Positions 21,823 through 33,795 of a DNA stretch of 64,000 nt are shown here, one piece after another. Source of the stretch: Neoceratodus forsteri (Eukaryota > Chordata > Ceratodontiformes > Ceratodontidae); the NCBI GenBank assembly GCA_016271365.2, contig CM057451.1, positions 495,865,501-495,929,500 of the forward strand. The letters run 5' to 3'. Each line of letters begins with the position of its first letter. The first letter of the stretch is position 1. The notes under the pieces were generated by a model that was given only the letters and a program-made list of their open reading frames with translations, had not been told where the DNA came from and searched no databases. The position numbers and the translations under genes were made by a program.

Positions 21823-22640
21823 AAGGATGCTGTCTGCCTTTTACTCACTTCTTTGGCCATATTCTGAAGCATGCCTGCACCTCCTGTAGCAGTCTATAAT
21901 GTGATCCAGAATATAGTGCAGTAATGGACGTCTCAGATCAATAGCTGTTTTTATCCATTTTATTCAAAAACTTTAATCTTGTTAGTCTACTCATATTTGC
22001 AGCCGCCCGATGCCAAGGCGCACACACAGTTTTAAAATGGTGCTCAAGCACTGGTAGGCTCATCCATGGGATGAGTTCAGTCCAGTGTATTGAAGTTCAG
22101 CTAAACATTGTTTGAGATAGCAGAAAGCAGTGAACCTTGGATATTTCATTTTTAAAACGAGCACCCTAACTTGTGTAAAATCCCAGACTGAAGTCAAAGC
22201 CGTGATACCGGGTATGCGCAGGCTGATGCTCATGCCAGTTGTCGTGGCTTGACTTTCAGTCAGGGATTTACACACGTTAGGACTCTTGCTTTTAAAAATG
22301 AAATACTTTGCTAAGTTCAGCTTGCTTTCTGCTATCACAAGCAGTGTTTAGCAGAACTCGGTTACAATAGACTGAACTAATCCCATGGACGAGCCTACCA
22401 GAACTCTACCAGCACTTCGGCACCGATTTAGAACTGTGAGCACGCTTTGGCATCAGGCAGCTGCAAACACAAGTGGACTGACAGAGTTACAGTTTTTGAA
22501 TAAAATGAATAAAAATTGCTATTGATTTGAGGTATGCATTGCTGCAGTGTATTCCGCATTGCATTATGGCCTGCTGCAGGGGTTGCAGGCACGTTTCAGA
22601 ATATGGCCAAAAAAGTAAGTAAAAGGCAGCCAGTGTCCCT
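21823..22640. mobile_element. 818-bp hairpin DNA transposon flanked by TTAA (Kolobok/T2 or piggyBac-like)
   Basis: The whole interval is one imperfect palindrome centred near 22,230. Its ends read AAGGATGCTGTCTGCC and, inverted, AGGGACACTGGCTGCC. TTAA directly flanks both sides (21,819-21,822 and 22,641-22,644). The TTAA target is used by piggyBac, Kolobok/T2 and related transposases, and AGGGACACT.. ends resemble Kolobok/T2-type elements. No coding frame is present, so it is a non-autonomous hairpin copy. The arms pair over nearly their full length with scattered mismatches. Confidence 0.85.
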
Positions 22641-22644
22641 TTAA

Positions 22645-24099
22645 ATTCATCAGGTTTAGGCATAAGGCCCCCCATGTAATGGGCTATATCCAGGTAGCAT
22701 CTGAAGGATGTATCACTGTTGCTGGGCCACTATGATTTGGATGCACATTGCCTTCAATAATCAGTGGCAGCAGTAACCTTTGTCTGAGAGCAAGGTATAG
22801 TTTAAATGAGGTGGAAGAAACTTTACTTCTGCTTGTGACTTTTCCATCATACAGCAAGACTGTCTAAAGAACTGTAGTAAGGTACCTCCAGCAGGGCCTC
22901 CATAATTTAGTGGAGTCATGGAGTTCGATATTGCACTACCAAGTAGTATGACTTGCTTTACAAAGACCTGTGCCTTAGTACTGGTACATGGGGTGGGGGC
23001 AGGAATTAAGTTCGACCAATGTCAGAGGTATCCAGGGTTGGATTGAGCATTTGTTGCAAGTAAGTGATAATGGTTGCCCCCGACGGCAACAGCAACATAG
23101 CGACACTCGTTGTCGGCAAAATTGACACTTTGCTGACAGGTCGCTGTGTTTTTGCGCCAAGACAGAGGCACACTGTCTCCAGATCCTGCATCCCCTCCCC
23201 GAATCAACTCCAACTGGAGTTGATAATCTAAAGTACAGGAGGTGCAGGGGACAGAGCCCCTCACATGGGGGGGTTCAGGGGGCGAAGCCCCCTATAGAAA
23301 AACAGGAGCAGGAGGCATTTGGGATTTATATCTACTGCAACTCGCATTCAAAATAAATCCCGTCACTGTGATGCCAGTCAACAAAAGTGTTGTCAAACTG
23401 GCACTACAATGCCTATAGGATCTGCGGTGCAGGGCTGCAGTGCTAAGGTGGTCATTACCTGCTAGGCTGTTATCAGTAGCGACTACTGACGTATAGGCCA
23501 CCCAGATATGGTGTAGCTGTAATTTTTAAAGATTAGTTGGGAAGTCAAGGACAAGGCCAGCCAGATAGGGTGTAGCTAATTTGTATGGGGAGTTGATTGG
23601 CATTCCTACACTAGCAAGTGAAAGGGAAGTGGTGGCTATCACTTAGTCACCAAGGTGTCGGAGAAAGGAATGATTGGGAAGTCAGACATTAAGGCCACTC
23701 AGTCTGGGTTTAGCTACTTTGTAGGTAAATACTAGGTTCAGTGGCCAAGCACAGGAGGAAAGAAGCATTTGCTGCTCCCTTCTTACACAGCTTACTGCAA
23801 TACTTTATTCAGGTGACCAGCAGGGAGGAAGGGTGATAGGCAAAGTAGCAGTTCTTTGTGCTAGGCAGTAATGTTACGAGACAGTGGTTAATACTGTATA
23901 TAGCACAAGCATTTCAACAGGCAAATAGAGGTATCCATTATGTACTGTAATTGGTAGCAGCACTATGAGCGTAAAGGCAGTTATACTGTTCTATAGCAAA
24001 CAGAGGGGCAACTCACAATAAACTGTTCTGTTTGTCATGCAGCATGGTTGGCCACCAGCTGCCTGTCTGGCTGACTCCTAGCAGACTCTTATTTTTGTC
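22645..24099. other. No gene; short dispersed direct repeats
   Basis: I see no coding similarity. A phrase with GTATAGGCCAC..AG..TGGTGTAGCT recurs near 23,490, and related TTGGGAAGTCA..AAGGCCA..CAG phrases recur near 23,536 and 23,670. A GC-rich word GGGGGCGAAGCCCCC lies near 23,278. None identifies a family. Confidence 0.35.
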
Positions 24100-24355
24100 C
24101 ATAGCACTTGGTCCGTTGTGTGAAGGGCTGCTTGCACTATATATCCTTGTAAGTGAACTGGTTGCCCTCACTATTGATGAAGTTCTCCTTCCCATAACCA
24201 AGATCCTGAACATGTCGTTCTGCTACTTGCAATCCCCACAGCTGTGGAAATTGGCCATCGTGACTCCTGTGTACAAAAATGGAGATAGGGTATTGCTGTA
24301 AAACTACAGGCCCATCTCAATTCTGTCACCGCTTTCCAAAGCGCTAGACCGCATA

Positions 24356-25549
24356 GTGGCTGACCAGCTGGTCAAATATCTTGTAAAATACTCAATCCAA
24401 TGCCCAGAGCAGTATGGCTTCCGTAAAGGTCACAGTACCTCCACAGCACTACTTGAACTCACTGGGTTTATTCACCGGTCCCTGGACCAAGGAACCCTAG
24501 CAGGGGCAGTATTCATTGACCTCTCAAAGGCCTTCGGTACTGTCCACCACTCCCTCGTCTTAAATTAACCTCCATTGGCCTCTCTGCAAAATCAACCCTC
24601 TGGTTCAAAAGCTATCTAGGACAATGTACACAAAGAGTGAAAATAAACAATGTCCTCTCCAATTATCTGCCTGTAAAATCTGGGGTCCCACAAGGCTCCA
24701 TATTGGGACCACTCCTTTTCAGCATCTTTCTCAACAACCTACCGTACCACTGCCCACAGCAGATGCTACTCTATGCAGGTGATGCAGTAATCTTCTCAAA
24801 CTACCCAGATCCAGAGAATCTTGAGTGCAAGCTGCAACATAGCTTTGGGATTGTTGAGGAATGGTTCCAGGACCACAAACTTATCCTAAACAGTAAAAAA
24901 AAAAATCATGATGTTCTGCAGTACCCAAAGCAAATACAAGTCATACGATCTCAACATTAGTACACAATCTGGAACTCTGCTTGAACATACCCAGCACTTT
25001 AAATATCTTGGGGTCACACTTGACAGCAGCCTGGCCTATGACCAGCACATCAGCAATGTGGCTAGGATTGTCAACTACAAAACTGGTCTCCTCCACAGGC
25101 ACAAGCACTGTCTCACCTCGGATGCTCTTAGACTAGCGATCAACAGCTCCGTCCTCTCTGTCATAGACTATGGTTTGGTCATCTATGGTGCTGCTAGTCC
25201 CTCCGCCCTCCACAGAATATTGGTAGCACTGAACAAGGCCTGCAGGTTGCTCACTGGAGCTGAGCATCTCACCCATACCTGTGACCTCTATGCGCAAATG
25301 GGCTGGCTCCAACTTAGTCAGAGGTTACACTACCAAACCTGCCTGCTGGCAAAAAAGGCATTACTAGGAATTCTCCCCCATGGTACAGCAAACCTACTTC
25401 AGCCACACAGCAGCAACACACAACAGACAAGAAGTGCTAGCACTCACCTCTACCATGTTCCTCGTCTTCAAACGATGCAGGGTCAGCGCCCTTTTGCCTA
25501 CAGAGCACCGCTCGGGTTTAATACCCTCAGCCAGGACATCTCCACTTAA
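24356..25549 (+). pseudogene. LINE B reverse transcriptase and C-terminal domain
   Basis: Blocks in order: YSIQCPEQYGFRKGHSTSTA, AGAVFIDLSKAFGTVHHSL (usual AFDTV; first Asp kept in IDLS), SGVPQGSILGPLLFSIFLNN, LLYAGDAVIFSNYP, then HFKYLGVTLDSSLAYDQHI, LRLAINSSVLSVIDYGLVIY and LRILVALNKACRLL-like text. The C-terminus FAYRAPLGFNTLSQDIST ends at 25,549. The catalytic YADD has a D-to-G change at 24,778-24,780, and there are frameshifts near 24,570 and 24,900. Confidence 0.88.
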
Positions 25550-26111
25550 CCTACTCTGGGCCCCTTCAAGAGAGTACTACACCAGTAGCTTTCCGCATCC
25601 AGCACCTATGACTGTTACCACTAGTCACTCTGCCTCAGGGCTCTGACCTACCTATACGCGACTCCCACCATGGCATGCCCAGGCCACCTCTACCACCCCC
25701 TACACTCCCTCCCCTACCTCCACTTGGTGCCTCAAAACTCTGCTTGGCCACCCGCCTCATGCATCCACCCATCATGTCTCTCTTGACAAGGTCCATGACT
25801 GCAGCAACTCCACTTCCCACCCTACTCCCCCCTCCCATCATCTCTTAGCCCCCTCTTCCCTACTGCCTACTTTTTCTCTCCACTAACTACTGCCTCAGTG
25901 AACTGACTCCAACCTTCTACTACCTCCAATTATCCTCTCCTATAACTTACTGTAAATGCAACCCTATGGGTGTCTTGCCCTCTATAGTTTTTTTTTTGTT
26001 AATATTAACCTGCTTGAGTAATCCATTGTAATTATTGTAAATATTGTACATGTTTTATACTCTATTTTGCTTGAACCCTTGTAATGCTGTCTTCCCTCCT
26101 ATTGACGTGGA

Positions 26112-26142
26112 ACCTTTGTAAAAGAGCTCTCAGCTCAAAGGT
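26112..26142 (+). other. LINE B 3' stem-loop, copy 2
   Basis: Same structure as at 7,584: outer ACCTTTG/CAAAGGT and inner GAGCT/AGCTC stems, with a short loop, about 20 bp before the AATAAA-type tail. Confidence 0.65.
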
Positions 26143-26180
26143 GTTTAATCCTAGGTCCTAATAAATAAATAAATAAAATA

Positions 26181-26798
26181 CATCCTTTTAAGTGAATGGG
26201 GAGAGGTGGCATTCTGATTGGCTACCTCTTGGGTGTAGGCAGAGCTGGCGGTCATCCGTCATCTGGTTCCTGTTTAAACAAGGGAAAGGCAATCACTGGG
26301 GAGAGTTAAGGGGTTTATAAGGGTTTTAGGGGTCAACAGGAGGATATTTCAACAACTTGCCAAGGGTTATATCACGGGTGGTGTACACTACTCAGGAATC
26401 AGTTGGGACCTGATGAGCTGACATTTACAGAATTTTTGGAGTATTGACTTTAAAAGTCAAAACAGCTCCAGTTGGGGGGGGGGAAATAAGTGTTATTAAT
26501 CCACTATCCAGCTGTTGAACAAGATTGGAAGAGATGGGCTCTAAGCAGCAATGTGGGGGGGGAGAGTAATCACTTCATTTACTATGGATCAAGTGCAGTT
26601 GGTAACAAGAAGATTCCCCTGTGCACTGCATATGGGCCCAAGGGACAGAACTTAAATTTGGGCCAAGGTCTCCTTCAGTGAAGGAGGAGCAGCTTGGGTC
26701 TCGCATCTGCCCCCTCCTTCCCAAATGGAAGTACAATGCTAAATAAACACTGTTTATGTATGAGATAAAACTGCAATTTGGTGATGGTTTCTCATCAT
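26181..26798. other. No gene recognised
   Basis: The sequence between LINE B and the 3-kb repeat shows no domain or repeat I can name. It includes a G-run near 26,475. Confidence 0.35.
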
Positions 26799-28257
26799 AA
26801 CAAGCATTTGTCAATGTCAAGTGTTGCTTGCTGTCATTAGCAGTGGAAGTGTAGGAGTTAGGCAAATGCAGTATAGGAATGGCAGTGAAGTATTGAACTG
26901 ATGCCAACTCCACCCCCACCCTGCAGAGATGGACAGGCATTGGGGTGTACCTTTGGGTCATTGCCCATAACAGTCACGACATTTCACCTCACCCTACCCT
27001 GCAGACACTTACAAGTGTTGAGGTGTGCCTTGGAGTGTTCGGGCTTTACACTCACCTCATTCCATAAGGAAATATGCTGAAATGGATGCAGTATAGGAGA
27101 ATGGGGTGAACTCTGGGGCCAAAAGGTCCAAGATGCACCTCGATGCCTGCCACTGGCTGCAGGGTGGGATTGGAATAGCATGAGCATTACTGTCAACAAT
27201 CCCAAGTCACACCCCTGACGCCTGTCAATCCCTACAGGGTAGGGCATTATGGTCGAAAACCTAACACTCTGGACATTTCTTGGTATTTTAACTCCAAGTT
27301 TTCAACATGGGCTTTTTGTGACTCCACCGCATGAACAGTGACACTGTCAGTTTGTTAGCTGAAAGGTGATTTTGCACAGCAACTGCGCAACTTGTCACCA
27401 CAGGTGCGAAAACACATTTCGAACAGGATGTGAAAAATGACACCTGTACTGATCATGAAGAGGTGTAAAAAATGGCAATGTTGAAAATCTGGAGTGAAAA
27501 TATGAAAAACTGGTGGTCACGAGTGTGCGTAGAAACTGCGCAACGCACACCTGTAATGTAATTAGTTTGGGGATATTTTACAGCAGATTTTCAACATAGG
27601 CATTTTGGGACCTCCACTCATGAACAGTGTCACTGTGATTTTCTTAATCTGTCCCGAACACTGAACTCCCACAGCGCCCGCGCTATTCTGCGCCGGAACT
27701 GCAAATCACATATCAGCCAGGGTGTGAAAAATGACACCTGTACTGGTCATAAGGAGGTGTGGAAAAATGCCAGTGTTGAAAATCTGGACTGAAAATATTA
27801 CGAATTCGTGAACTTACGAGGGTGCATGGAAATTGCACAATGCACACTTGTAACACATTCATTTTATGGACTTTTGTCACCAAATTTTCAACATAACCAG
27901 TTTAAGACTGCTGCTCATGAACAGTATCATTGCGATTTTCTTAATCTGTCCTGAACATTGATTTTGCACACCGACCATGCCACTGTGAGCTACATGTGCG
28001 AAAACACATTTTGGGCAAGATGTGAAAAATGACAGCTGTACTCTTCATAAGGAGGTGTGGTAAAATGGCAATGTTGAAAATCTGGAGTGAAAATATTAAA
28101 AATGCTCGAAGTTACGAGCGTACGAGCGCATAGGTACCGCGCAACGCACGCTTGTGAAACAGACATTTTTGGGAATTGTTTTACCAAATTTTCAACATAA
28201 GATTTTGGGGGGACTACCTCATGAACTGTGACACTGTCATTTCGTTAATCGGTCCCA

Positions 28258-29070
28258 ACTTGGCAGGTCACGAGGGCAGCGAGGAAGCCCTCCCCAGAAC
28301 CGGAGAGCAGACCCCCCCAACTGACACAAGCTGCAATCAGCTTTGGGCACAACTTGGAAGGTCGTGAGGGCAGCGAGGAAGCCCTCTCCAGAACCGGAGA
28401 GTGGACCCCCCCCCAACCGACACAAACTGCAATCAGGTACGGCTCGCCAGCTTAGCAGTTTCAACAAGCGGACAAAGCGGAGCACGCGAAAAGGCGCCAA
28501 TTTCAAATACCAGTTGGTAGATGAATGGAGATAGTTTTTTTATGTCTGCCTCATAGCTTAAAGTACTGATTTATTGTTCTACAGCTGGGAGTCTTAATAG
28601 TCATCTTTAAAGAGTACTATGCAGTGAATCCAGCTTCTGCAGCACGCCTTAATTTATGTCTGCCTCATAGCTTAAGTACTGTCGTAGTGTTCCGAATCAG
28701 GGAGCTTTTAATAGTCATCTTTTAAGAAGAGTTTAAAAGAATTATCAACCACCAGCTGCTGCAGGGCATCTTAAAGTCATGATTGTTATAACAAGCGAAC
28801 AGTAATTTACCAGCTGTTGTAGGGCACCTTAGAGTTGTGATTTGTTAATTTTAAGTAGCTTTAAAGATCCTGTACAGCCTTTTGTTAGCAAGCCCTTCCC
28901 TCCCTCTTACCTATATAATTGTGTTCTCCCTACAACAGCTTCGGGCACAACTTGGAAGGTCGCGAGGGCAGCGAGGAAGCCCTCCCCAGAACTGGAGAGC
29001 GGACCCCCCCCCAAACCGATACAAGCTGCAATCAGGTACGGCTCGCCAGCTTAACAGTTTCAACAAGTGG
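28258..29070 (+). repeat. LINE I 5' UTR monomers
   Basis: A unit of about 100 bp containing AACTTGG.AGGTC, GAGGGCAGCGAGGAAGCCCT, CCAGAAC.GGAGAG and ACAAGCTGCAATCAG occurs twice at 28,258-28,440 and again at 28,940-29,040. Both 28,440 and 29,040 are followed by GTACGGCTCGCCAGCTTA. Repeated 5' UTR monomers commonly carry the internal promoter of LINEs; that role is inferred here. The interval 28,540-28,930 between repeats is unexplained and AT-rich. Confidence 0.7.
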
Positions 29071-29569
29071 AGCCCTGCTGATGCTTCACGTCAGCTCCCC
29101 ACCACCACCCTTGGCAGACACTCCCTTATATAGGAGAAAGCACATGCTATTTTTAACCAATCAGCCCACTTTCCCATTTGCAGGCTATACCAGGAATCCA
29201 CTAGAGGCCACTACACCAAGGTCTTAGCAATAAGACACCATCCAAACCCTTGCTCTGTAGCCTCGCCATTATGCCTCAACTATACTTAATAATCTTCTTT
29301 ACCCTCACCCCCTGGGTGTCCACCCCCCTCCATCTAATTACCCTACACTGCCAGACCACATCACAACATGTGACAGACTGTTAACAAACATTCCTACCTC
29401 TACTACCATAGCTGTGTCGCACCATGGCCACTTCTACCATACACTATCTATCAGCCCCGGGCTAATTCCACCTACCTTCCATATCAGTCTCCTAGTCCTT
29501 CTGCCACATACTTGGAGACCAAAAGCTGCCATAGTCATACCTCATACCACCTCTAGAAAACTTCAGTAG

Positions 29570-30591
29570 ATGGCACATCACACCAAACTCCTGGTCACCC
29601 TGCTACTTCTCCTTGCAGGTGATATCGAGCTTAACCCCGGACCTACCCACCTCCACACCCAAAATCTATTCCGTTCCACTCAAACTCCCCACGGGCCTTA
29701 AACTGATTCACATAAATATTTGTAGCCTCTTGCGCAAAATCACCTTGTTGCAAGCCCTCGCTTTGTCCCATAGCCCAGACATACTGATTATCTCTGAAAC
29801 CTGGCTAAAGCCACATAGCACTGATACAGAATTTGGAATACCCGGCTACACACTTCTCCGCCATGACCGTGTGGGCAAAAAAGGAGGCGGCATAGCTATG
29901 TACATTGCTTCTCACCATCCAATTCTCCATGATTGCCCTATCCCTACCTTCTGAGTCCATTAACGCCTTAATGGTAAAACTCACCATCCCCTACTCAGTC
30001 CCAATCTACATAGCAGGTACATACTGCACTCCTGACACCAACTCACCTGCCCTACTGGACTACCTGGGTTCCTTAAACTCCCTGGCAGCAGGTGGTGTGA
30101 TCCACATACTGGGGGATTTTAACCTGAACTGGCTTGCTGAGTCTCATTCCAAATTTCGTGACAAGGTGATAGCCCTAATCCTAACACAACTAATCTCCGA
30201 ACCCACTCCGTTAAACCACAAAACACAGAACCACACACTGCTAGACTGGTCCCTCACATCACACCCGCACAGGGTCATAGCCTCAGGTCTCCTTCTGGAT
30301 GCCCTTAGTGACCACCACGGAATCTACTCCATAAGCAAAATTCACAAAACTAAAGCTTCCCTACCCAGAATCATAATGTCTAGATCCTACAAATCTCTGG
30401 ACCTCCCCTCATTATTAAATGATTTGGGCAACTCTGACTGGTCGCGCATTAGTTATTTCACCTCTACAGATGAGGCTTTATTGTTCTTTAAGTCCAAGTT
30501 CATCTCTACAGATGATGCACTATCATTCTTTAAGTCCAAGTTCATTGCCATCTGGGACCGCTACACCCCCCTCAGATGTACCAGAGTCTGA
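29570..30591 (+). pseudogene. LINE I leader with 2A-like motif and endonuclease
   Basis: An ATG at 29,570 opens a short frame with a leucine-rich hydrophobic stretch, then GDIELNPGP at 29,618-29,644. This fits the D-x-E-x-NPGP 2A-like consensus reported near the N-terminus of CR1/L2-type LINE proteins. A one-base shift follows, and the endonuclease continues in the next frame: LIHINICSLLRKITLLQAL, DILIISETWLKPH, GYTLLRHDRVGKKGGGIAMY. After another shift come VIHILGDFNLNWL, LLDWSLTSHPHRVI and LLDALSDHHGIYSI, with the SETW, GDFN and SDH catalytic motifs preserved. A 45-bp direct duplication (TCTACAGATGA near 30,465 and 30,507) lies at its C-terminal end. Confidence 0.85.
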
Positions 30592-30834
30592 GGCGCTCAT
30601 CTCCCATGGATCTCTCCCAAAATCCTATCCCACCTCTGAATCCGAGACAAGGCCTGGAAAACCTTTAAGATTTCCAAAACTCAGGCCTACCTCCAGACTT
30701 ACCGTGTGCTTTGCAATACTAGTACCAAAAGAATCCGCCAAGCAAAAGCCAACTATTTCATAGGCACATTCAATTCCTCCTCCCATCTCCCGTCAAGATT
30801 CTGGAAAGTGGTCAAATCACTTCTCTGACCACCA

Positions 30835-32577
30835 TTGCAGCCCCCCACCCCTTCCCTGCAGGTTGGGGGACTCTCCATCACTGACCCCTCAGCAATTGCT
30901 ACTTTGTTTAACACTGTCTTCACAACCAGCCATGCTACTCCCTTGTCCACCCCCCACCCTGCTCAGCAAGCCTCCCCCATCACCATATCTTGTGGCACAC
31001 CTGCAGATCACTCCTTCTCCTTCCTGCAAGTCACCCCAATGAGGTATACAATGCACTGGTTGCCCTTAACCCGGACAAGGGTTATTGTCCCACCGGGTTG
31101 GACTCCAAAATGCTCCACCTGTTGGCCCCTGCCATAGCTCAACTCCTTGCCTCCCTTTTTAACTTATCCTTCTTCCTAACTGAAGTACCCACTGAGTGGA
31201 AACATGCCATCGTAATCCCACTTCCCAAGTGTGGTGATGCCTCAAACCCAAGCAACTACCGGCCCATCTCCCTCCTACCGACCCTTGCCAAACTACAGGA
31301 GCACCTGGTTCTCTCTCGCCTATCCACCTTTCTGGATTCCTCCTCCTTTTTCTCCCCCTACCAGTCTGGGTTTAGGAAATCCCACTCCACCACTACCTCC
31401 CTTCTAAGGATTACCGATTCCATCCTCACAGGGATGGATGCTGGCCACATCACAGCTGCCATCTTTATCGACCTGGCTAAGGCTTTCAATACTGTGACAC
31501 ACACTCTCCTCCCAACCAAACTCGTCAATGCTGGTCTATCCAACTGGCCACATCTTGGTTCCACTCCTACCTCACTGGCAGATCCCAAGCTGTCCGCATC
31601 AGTTTGTCCATGTTGGCTCCCCTCCCAATCACTTCAGGAGTACCGCAAGGCTCTGTCCTAGGCCCCCTCCTGTTCTCGGTCTTCCTGAATGACCTGCCAT
31701 CTGCCTGCCCACATACTGTCATCCACATGTACGCAGATGACACGGTGCTGTACGCATCTGGTCCCTCAACCTCGGAGGTTGCGACCAGACTGCAGCAAGA
31801 CTTTATCTCAGTCCAGCACTGGCTCCGCTCAAATAACCTCCTCCTCAATACCATCAAAACAGTCTCACTAACCTTTGGCACAAGGCAGAAAATTTCTAGG
31901 CTTCCTTCGCCATTATTATTCCACACCCTGGAAGGGTCCCCTCTGGAGTCCCGCACCTCCTTTAGATACCTCGGTGTCTGGCTTGACCAGCACCTCAACT
32001 TTTCCTTGCATATTGACTCTTAACTCAAGAAGCTGCACCCTAGGCTTGGTGCACTTTACCGGAATCGTGACAGCATCCCCCTTCCAGCTAGGAAGGACAT
32101 TGTAAAAAAATGATCCTCCCTGTCCTTGACTACGGGGATGTAGTCTACGGTGCTGGCCCGAAGACCACATTAGCCAGGTTGGACCCTCTCTTCCACTCCT
32201 TCTGTCATTTTGCCCTGAACAGCCCCTACTCCACACACCACTGTGCCCTATATCAAGCAATGAACCTCACATCTCTTGACAATCGCAGACTAACCCACTG
32301 TGCCAAGATCCCGGCCAAGTTTTGGTCGCAGCGCCTCCCCTCCTACCTCTCCGATGTCTTAACAAACCCCATCGCCCAAGCATACACACTCAGAAACTCA
32401 GACTCTAGGTCCCTAGCTGTTCCCTACCGGTCTACTACCACTGGTCAGTCAGCTTTCAGCTACCGCATTCCCACGTTGTGGAACTCCCTCTCAGCTAACG
32501 TTCATCACTTCCCCTCCCTCTCACACCTTAACTCCATGCTCCAAGCCCATTTTGTCCCTACCTGTGCTTGTGTCTAG
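30835..32577 (+). pseudogene. LINE I reverse transcriptase and C-terminal domain
   Basis: RT blocks: GYCPTGLDSKMLHLLAPAIA, VIPLPKCGDASNPSNYRPIS, SPYQSGFRKSHSTTTSLLRI and AAIFIDLAKAFNTVTHTLL (usual AFDTV). These are followed in another frame by SGVPQGSVLGPLLFSVFLND, HMYADDTVLYASGPS (YADD at 31,730-31,741, intact) and FRYLGVWLDQHLNFSLHI. The last frame (32,110-32,577) reads ILPVLDYGDVVYGAGPKTT and FSYRIPTLWNSLSANVHHFP and ends in a natural position at 32,577. Frameshifts occur near 31,600 and 32,025. Confidence 0.9.
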
Positions 32578-32893
32578 GCGTTTCCCAATCACTAGTAGAA
32601 TCTCAGTGTATGCCTGCACTTAGCAATTGCAATTAATGGGTGCCTAACTATTGTTCTCTCGCCTCATACTGTTTCTTACATGGTTCAAATTTTGCTAGTG
32701 GCCTGCACTTTGCACTTTGAATTTATTGTACTCATGCTGTATTAACTGTGGTTATTAACTGATTCTCTCAACCCACTACTGTCTAGTAATCAGTATCCAA
32801 ATGTTAGTGTTCTCCCACTATGTACTCACTTGTCAATACTGTCTTCAACTGTCTACCTATGTCCCCCCCCCACCCCAGGACACATCTGGAATC

Positions 32894-32909
32894 GAGCAGT
32901 AAACTGCTC
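32894..32909 (+). other. LINE I 3' hairpin
   Basis: GAGCAGT AA ACTGCTC is a perfect 7-bp stem about 45 bp before the end of the element. It may be the 3' structure recognised by the element's RT, by analogy with the LINE B stem-loop. Confidence 0.5.
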
Positions 32910-33734
32910 AGTAAACTTTTCCTGATAAAATGCTTAAATATATAAACAAATAAATAAAAGGTGGTTCCGCGCAGTGACCGCAAAATCACCTTTTGGGACA
33001 GAATAACAAAATGACAGTGGCTGAGTTCATGAGGTGGGGTCCCAAGAACCCCATGTTGAAAATGTGGTGAAAAAATTCCTAAAAATGGCTGAGATATGCA
33101 CCAAAGTTGAAAAAACCCTATTTATGCCATTATACAGCTTACCAGCATTTCTTCAGTCCGCAGTCAGCTTTGAAGAGTGCAGACGTGTTCCTGGTCCACA
33201 GAAGATCATCCCACCAGGCTCTGGAGGTAAGTATGGGGTGAGGCAGGGGGTGTGGGGAGGTGGAGTACACAGAAGGTGGGCGAGGGTTGGGGGAAGGGGC
33301 AAGAGGATCAACGAGGGACCTTTTTTTCTTCTAGTTTTTTTTTTTTTTAAAGACCACGGGGACTTTTTGCCACACTGGGGTGGGCTGCCAGTGTGCCACC
33401 AGGAAGTTTGTTTGGAGGGGGGGCGGTGTAGCCGATGGGGGATTAGGCACCCCCGCTGACCAAAGAGACTTTTGCCACACTGGGGTGGGCTCCCAGCGAG
33501 GCAGATGGAAGTTTGTTTGGTGGGGCAGTGGAGCCAATGGGGGACTGGGCACCCCGTCGGCCATACAGTGTGCTAGGGGGGGCACATGAGCCGAGGGGGG
33601 ACTGGGCACCCCCCCCGGTAAACAACAAATTGGGGGAGGTGCATTATACTGACGGGGATTCGGCTACCCCATCGGCAAATGAACTGGGGAGAGGGTCATG
33701 CCGATAGAGGGATTGGGCACCCCATCGTTTTTTT

Positions 33735-33795
33735 TTTATTTTTTTATTTATTGAAATGTTTCACCAGGAAGGCACACTGAATGGCGGGTGGTGGC
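33735..33795 (-). mobile_element. Short LINE H/SINE-type 3' tail fragment
   Basis: On the minus strand it reads CAGTGTGCCTTCCTGGTGAAAC followed by an AATAAATAAAAA tail. This matches the 3' end of LINE H at 49,215-49,300. It is an insert of less than 100 bp in copy 1 of the 3-kb repeat. Confidence 0.5.

Larger units (their letters stand above)
24100..26180 (+). mobile_element. LINE B: L2/CR1-type LINE, 5'-truncated
   Basis: The element begins in the region just before the RT (VALTIDEVLLPITKILNMSF near 24,160) and extends through the RT, a long C-rich 3' UTR and an AATAAATAAATAAA tail at 26,180. Frames 24,356-24,568, 24,637-24,960 and 24,908-25,549 are consecutive pieces of one reading broken by small indels. 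The catalytic box is YAGD at 24,772-24,783 instead of YADD. 3' ends of the same family occur at 6,883-7,648 (plus) and 38,815-39,680 (minus). Confidence 0.88.
28258..32956 (+). mobile_element. LINE I: nearly complete L2/CR1-type LINE nested in the 3-kb repeat
   Basis: This 4.7-kb plus-strand element has all parts in order: repeated 5' UTR monomers (28,258-29,070), a short leader with a 2A-like motif (29,570-29,644), an endonuclease (29,650-30,590), an RT (30,990-31,990), a C-terminal domain (to 32,577), a 3' UTR with a perfect small hairpin and an AAATAAATAAA tail. It is inserted at the shoulder of the 3-kb repeat's palindrome without an evident target duplication, as is usual for this clade. 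Frameshifts and stops interrupt the reading, but the catalytic YADD is intact. Confidence 0.9.
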
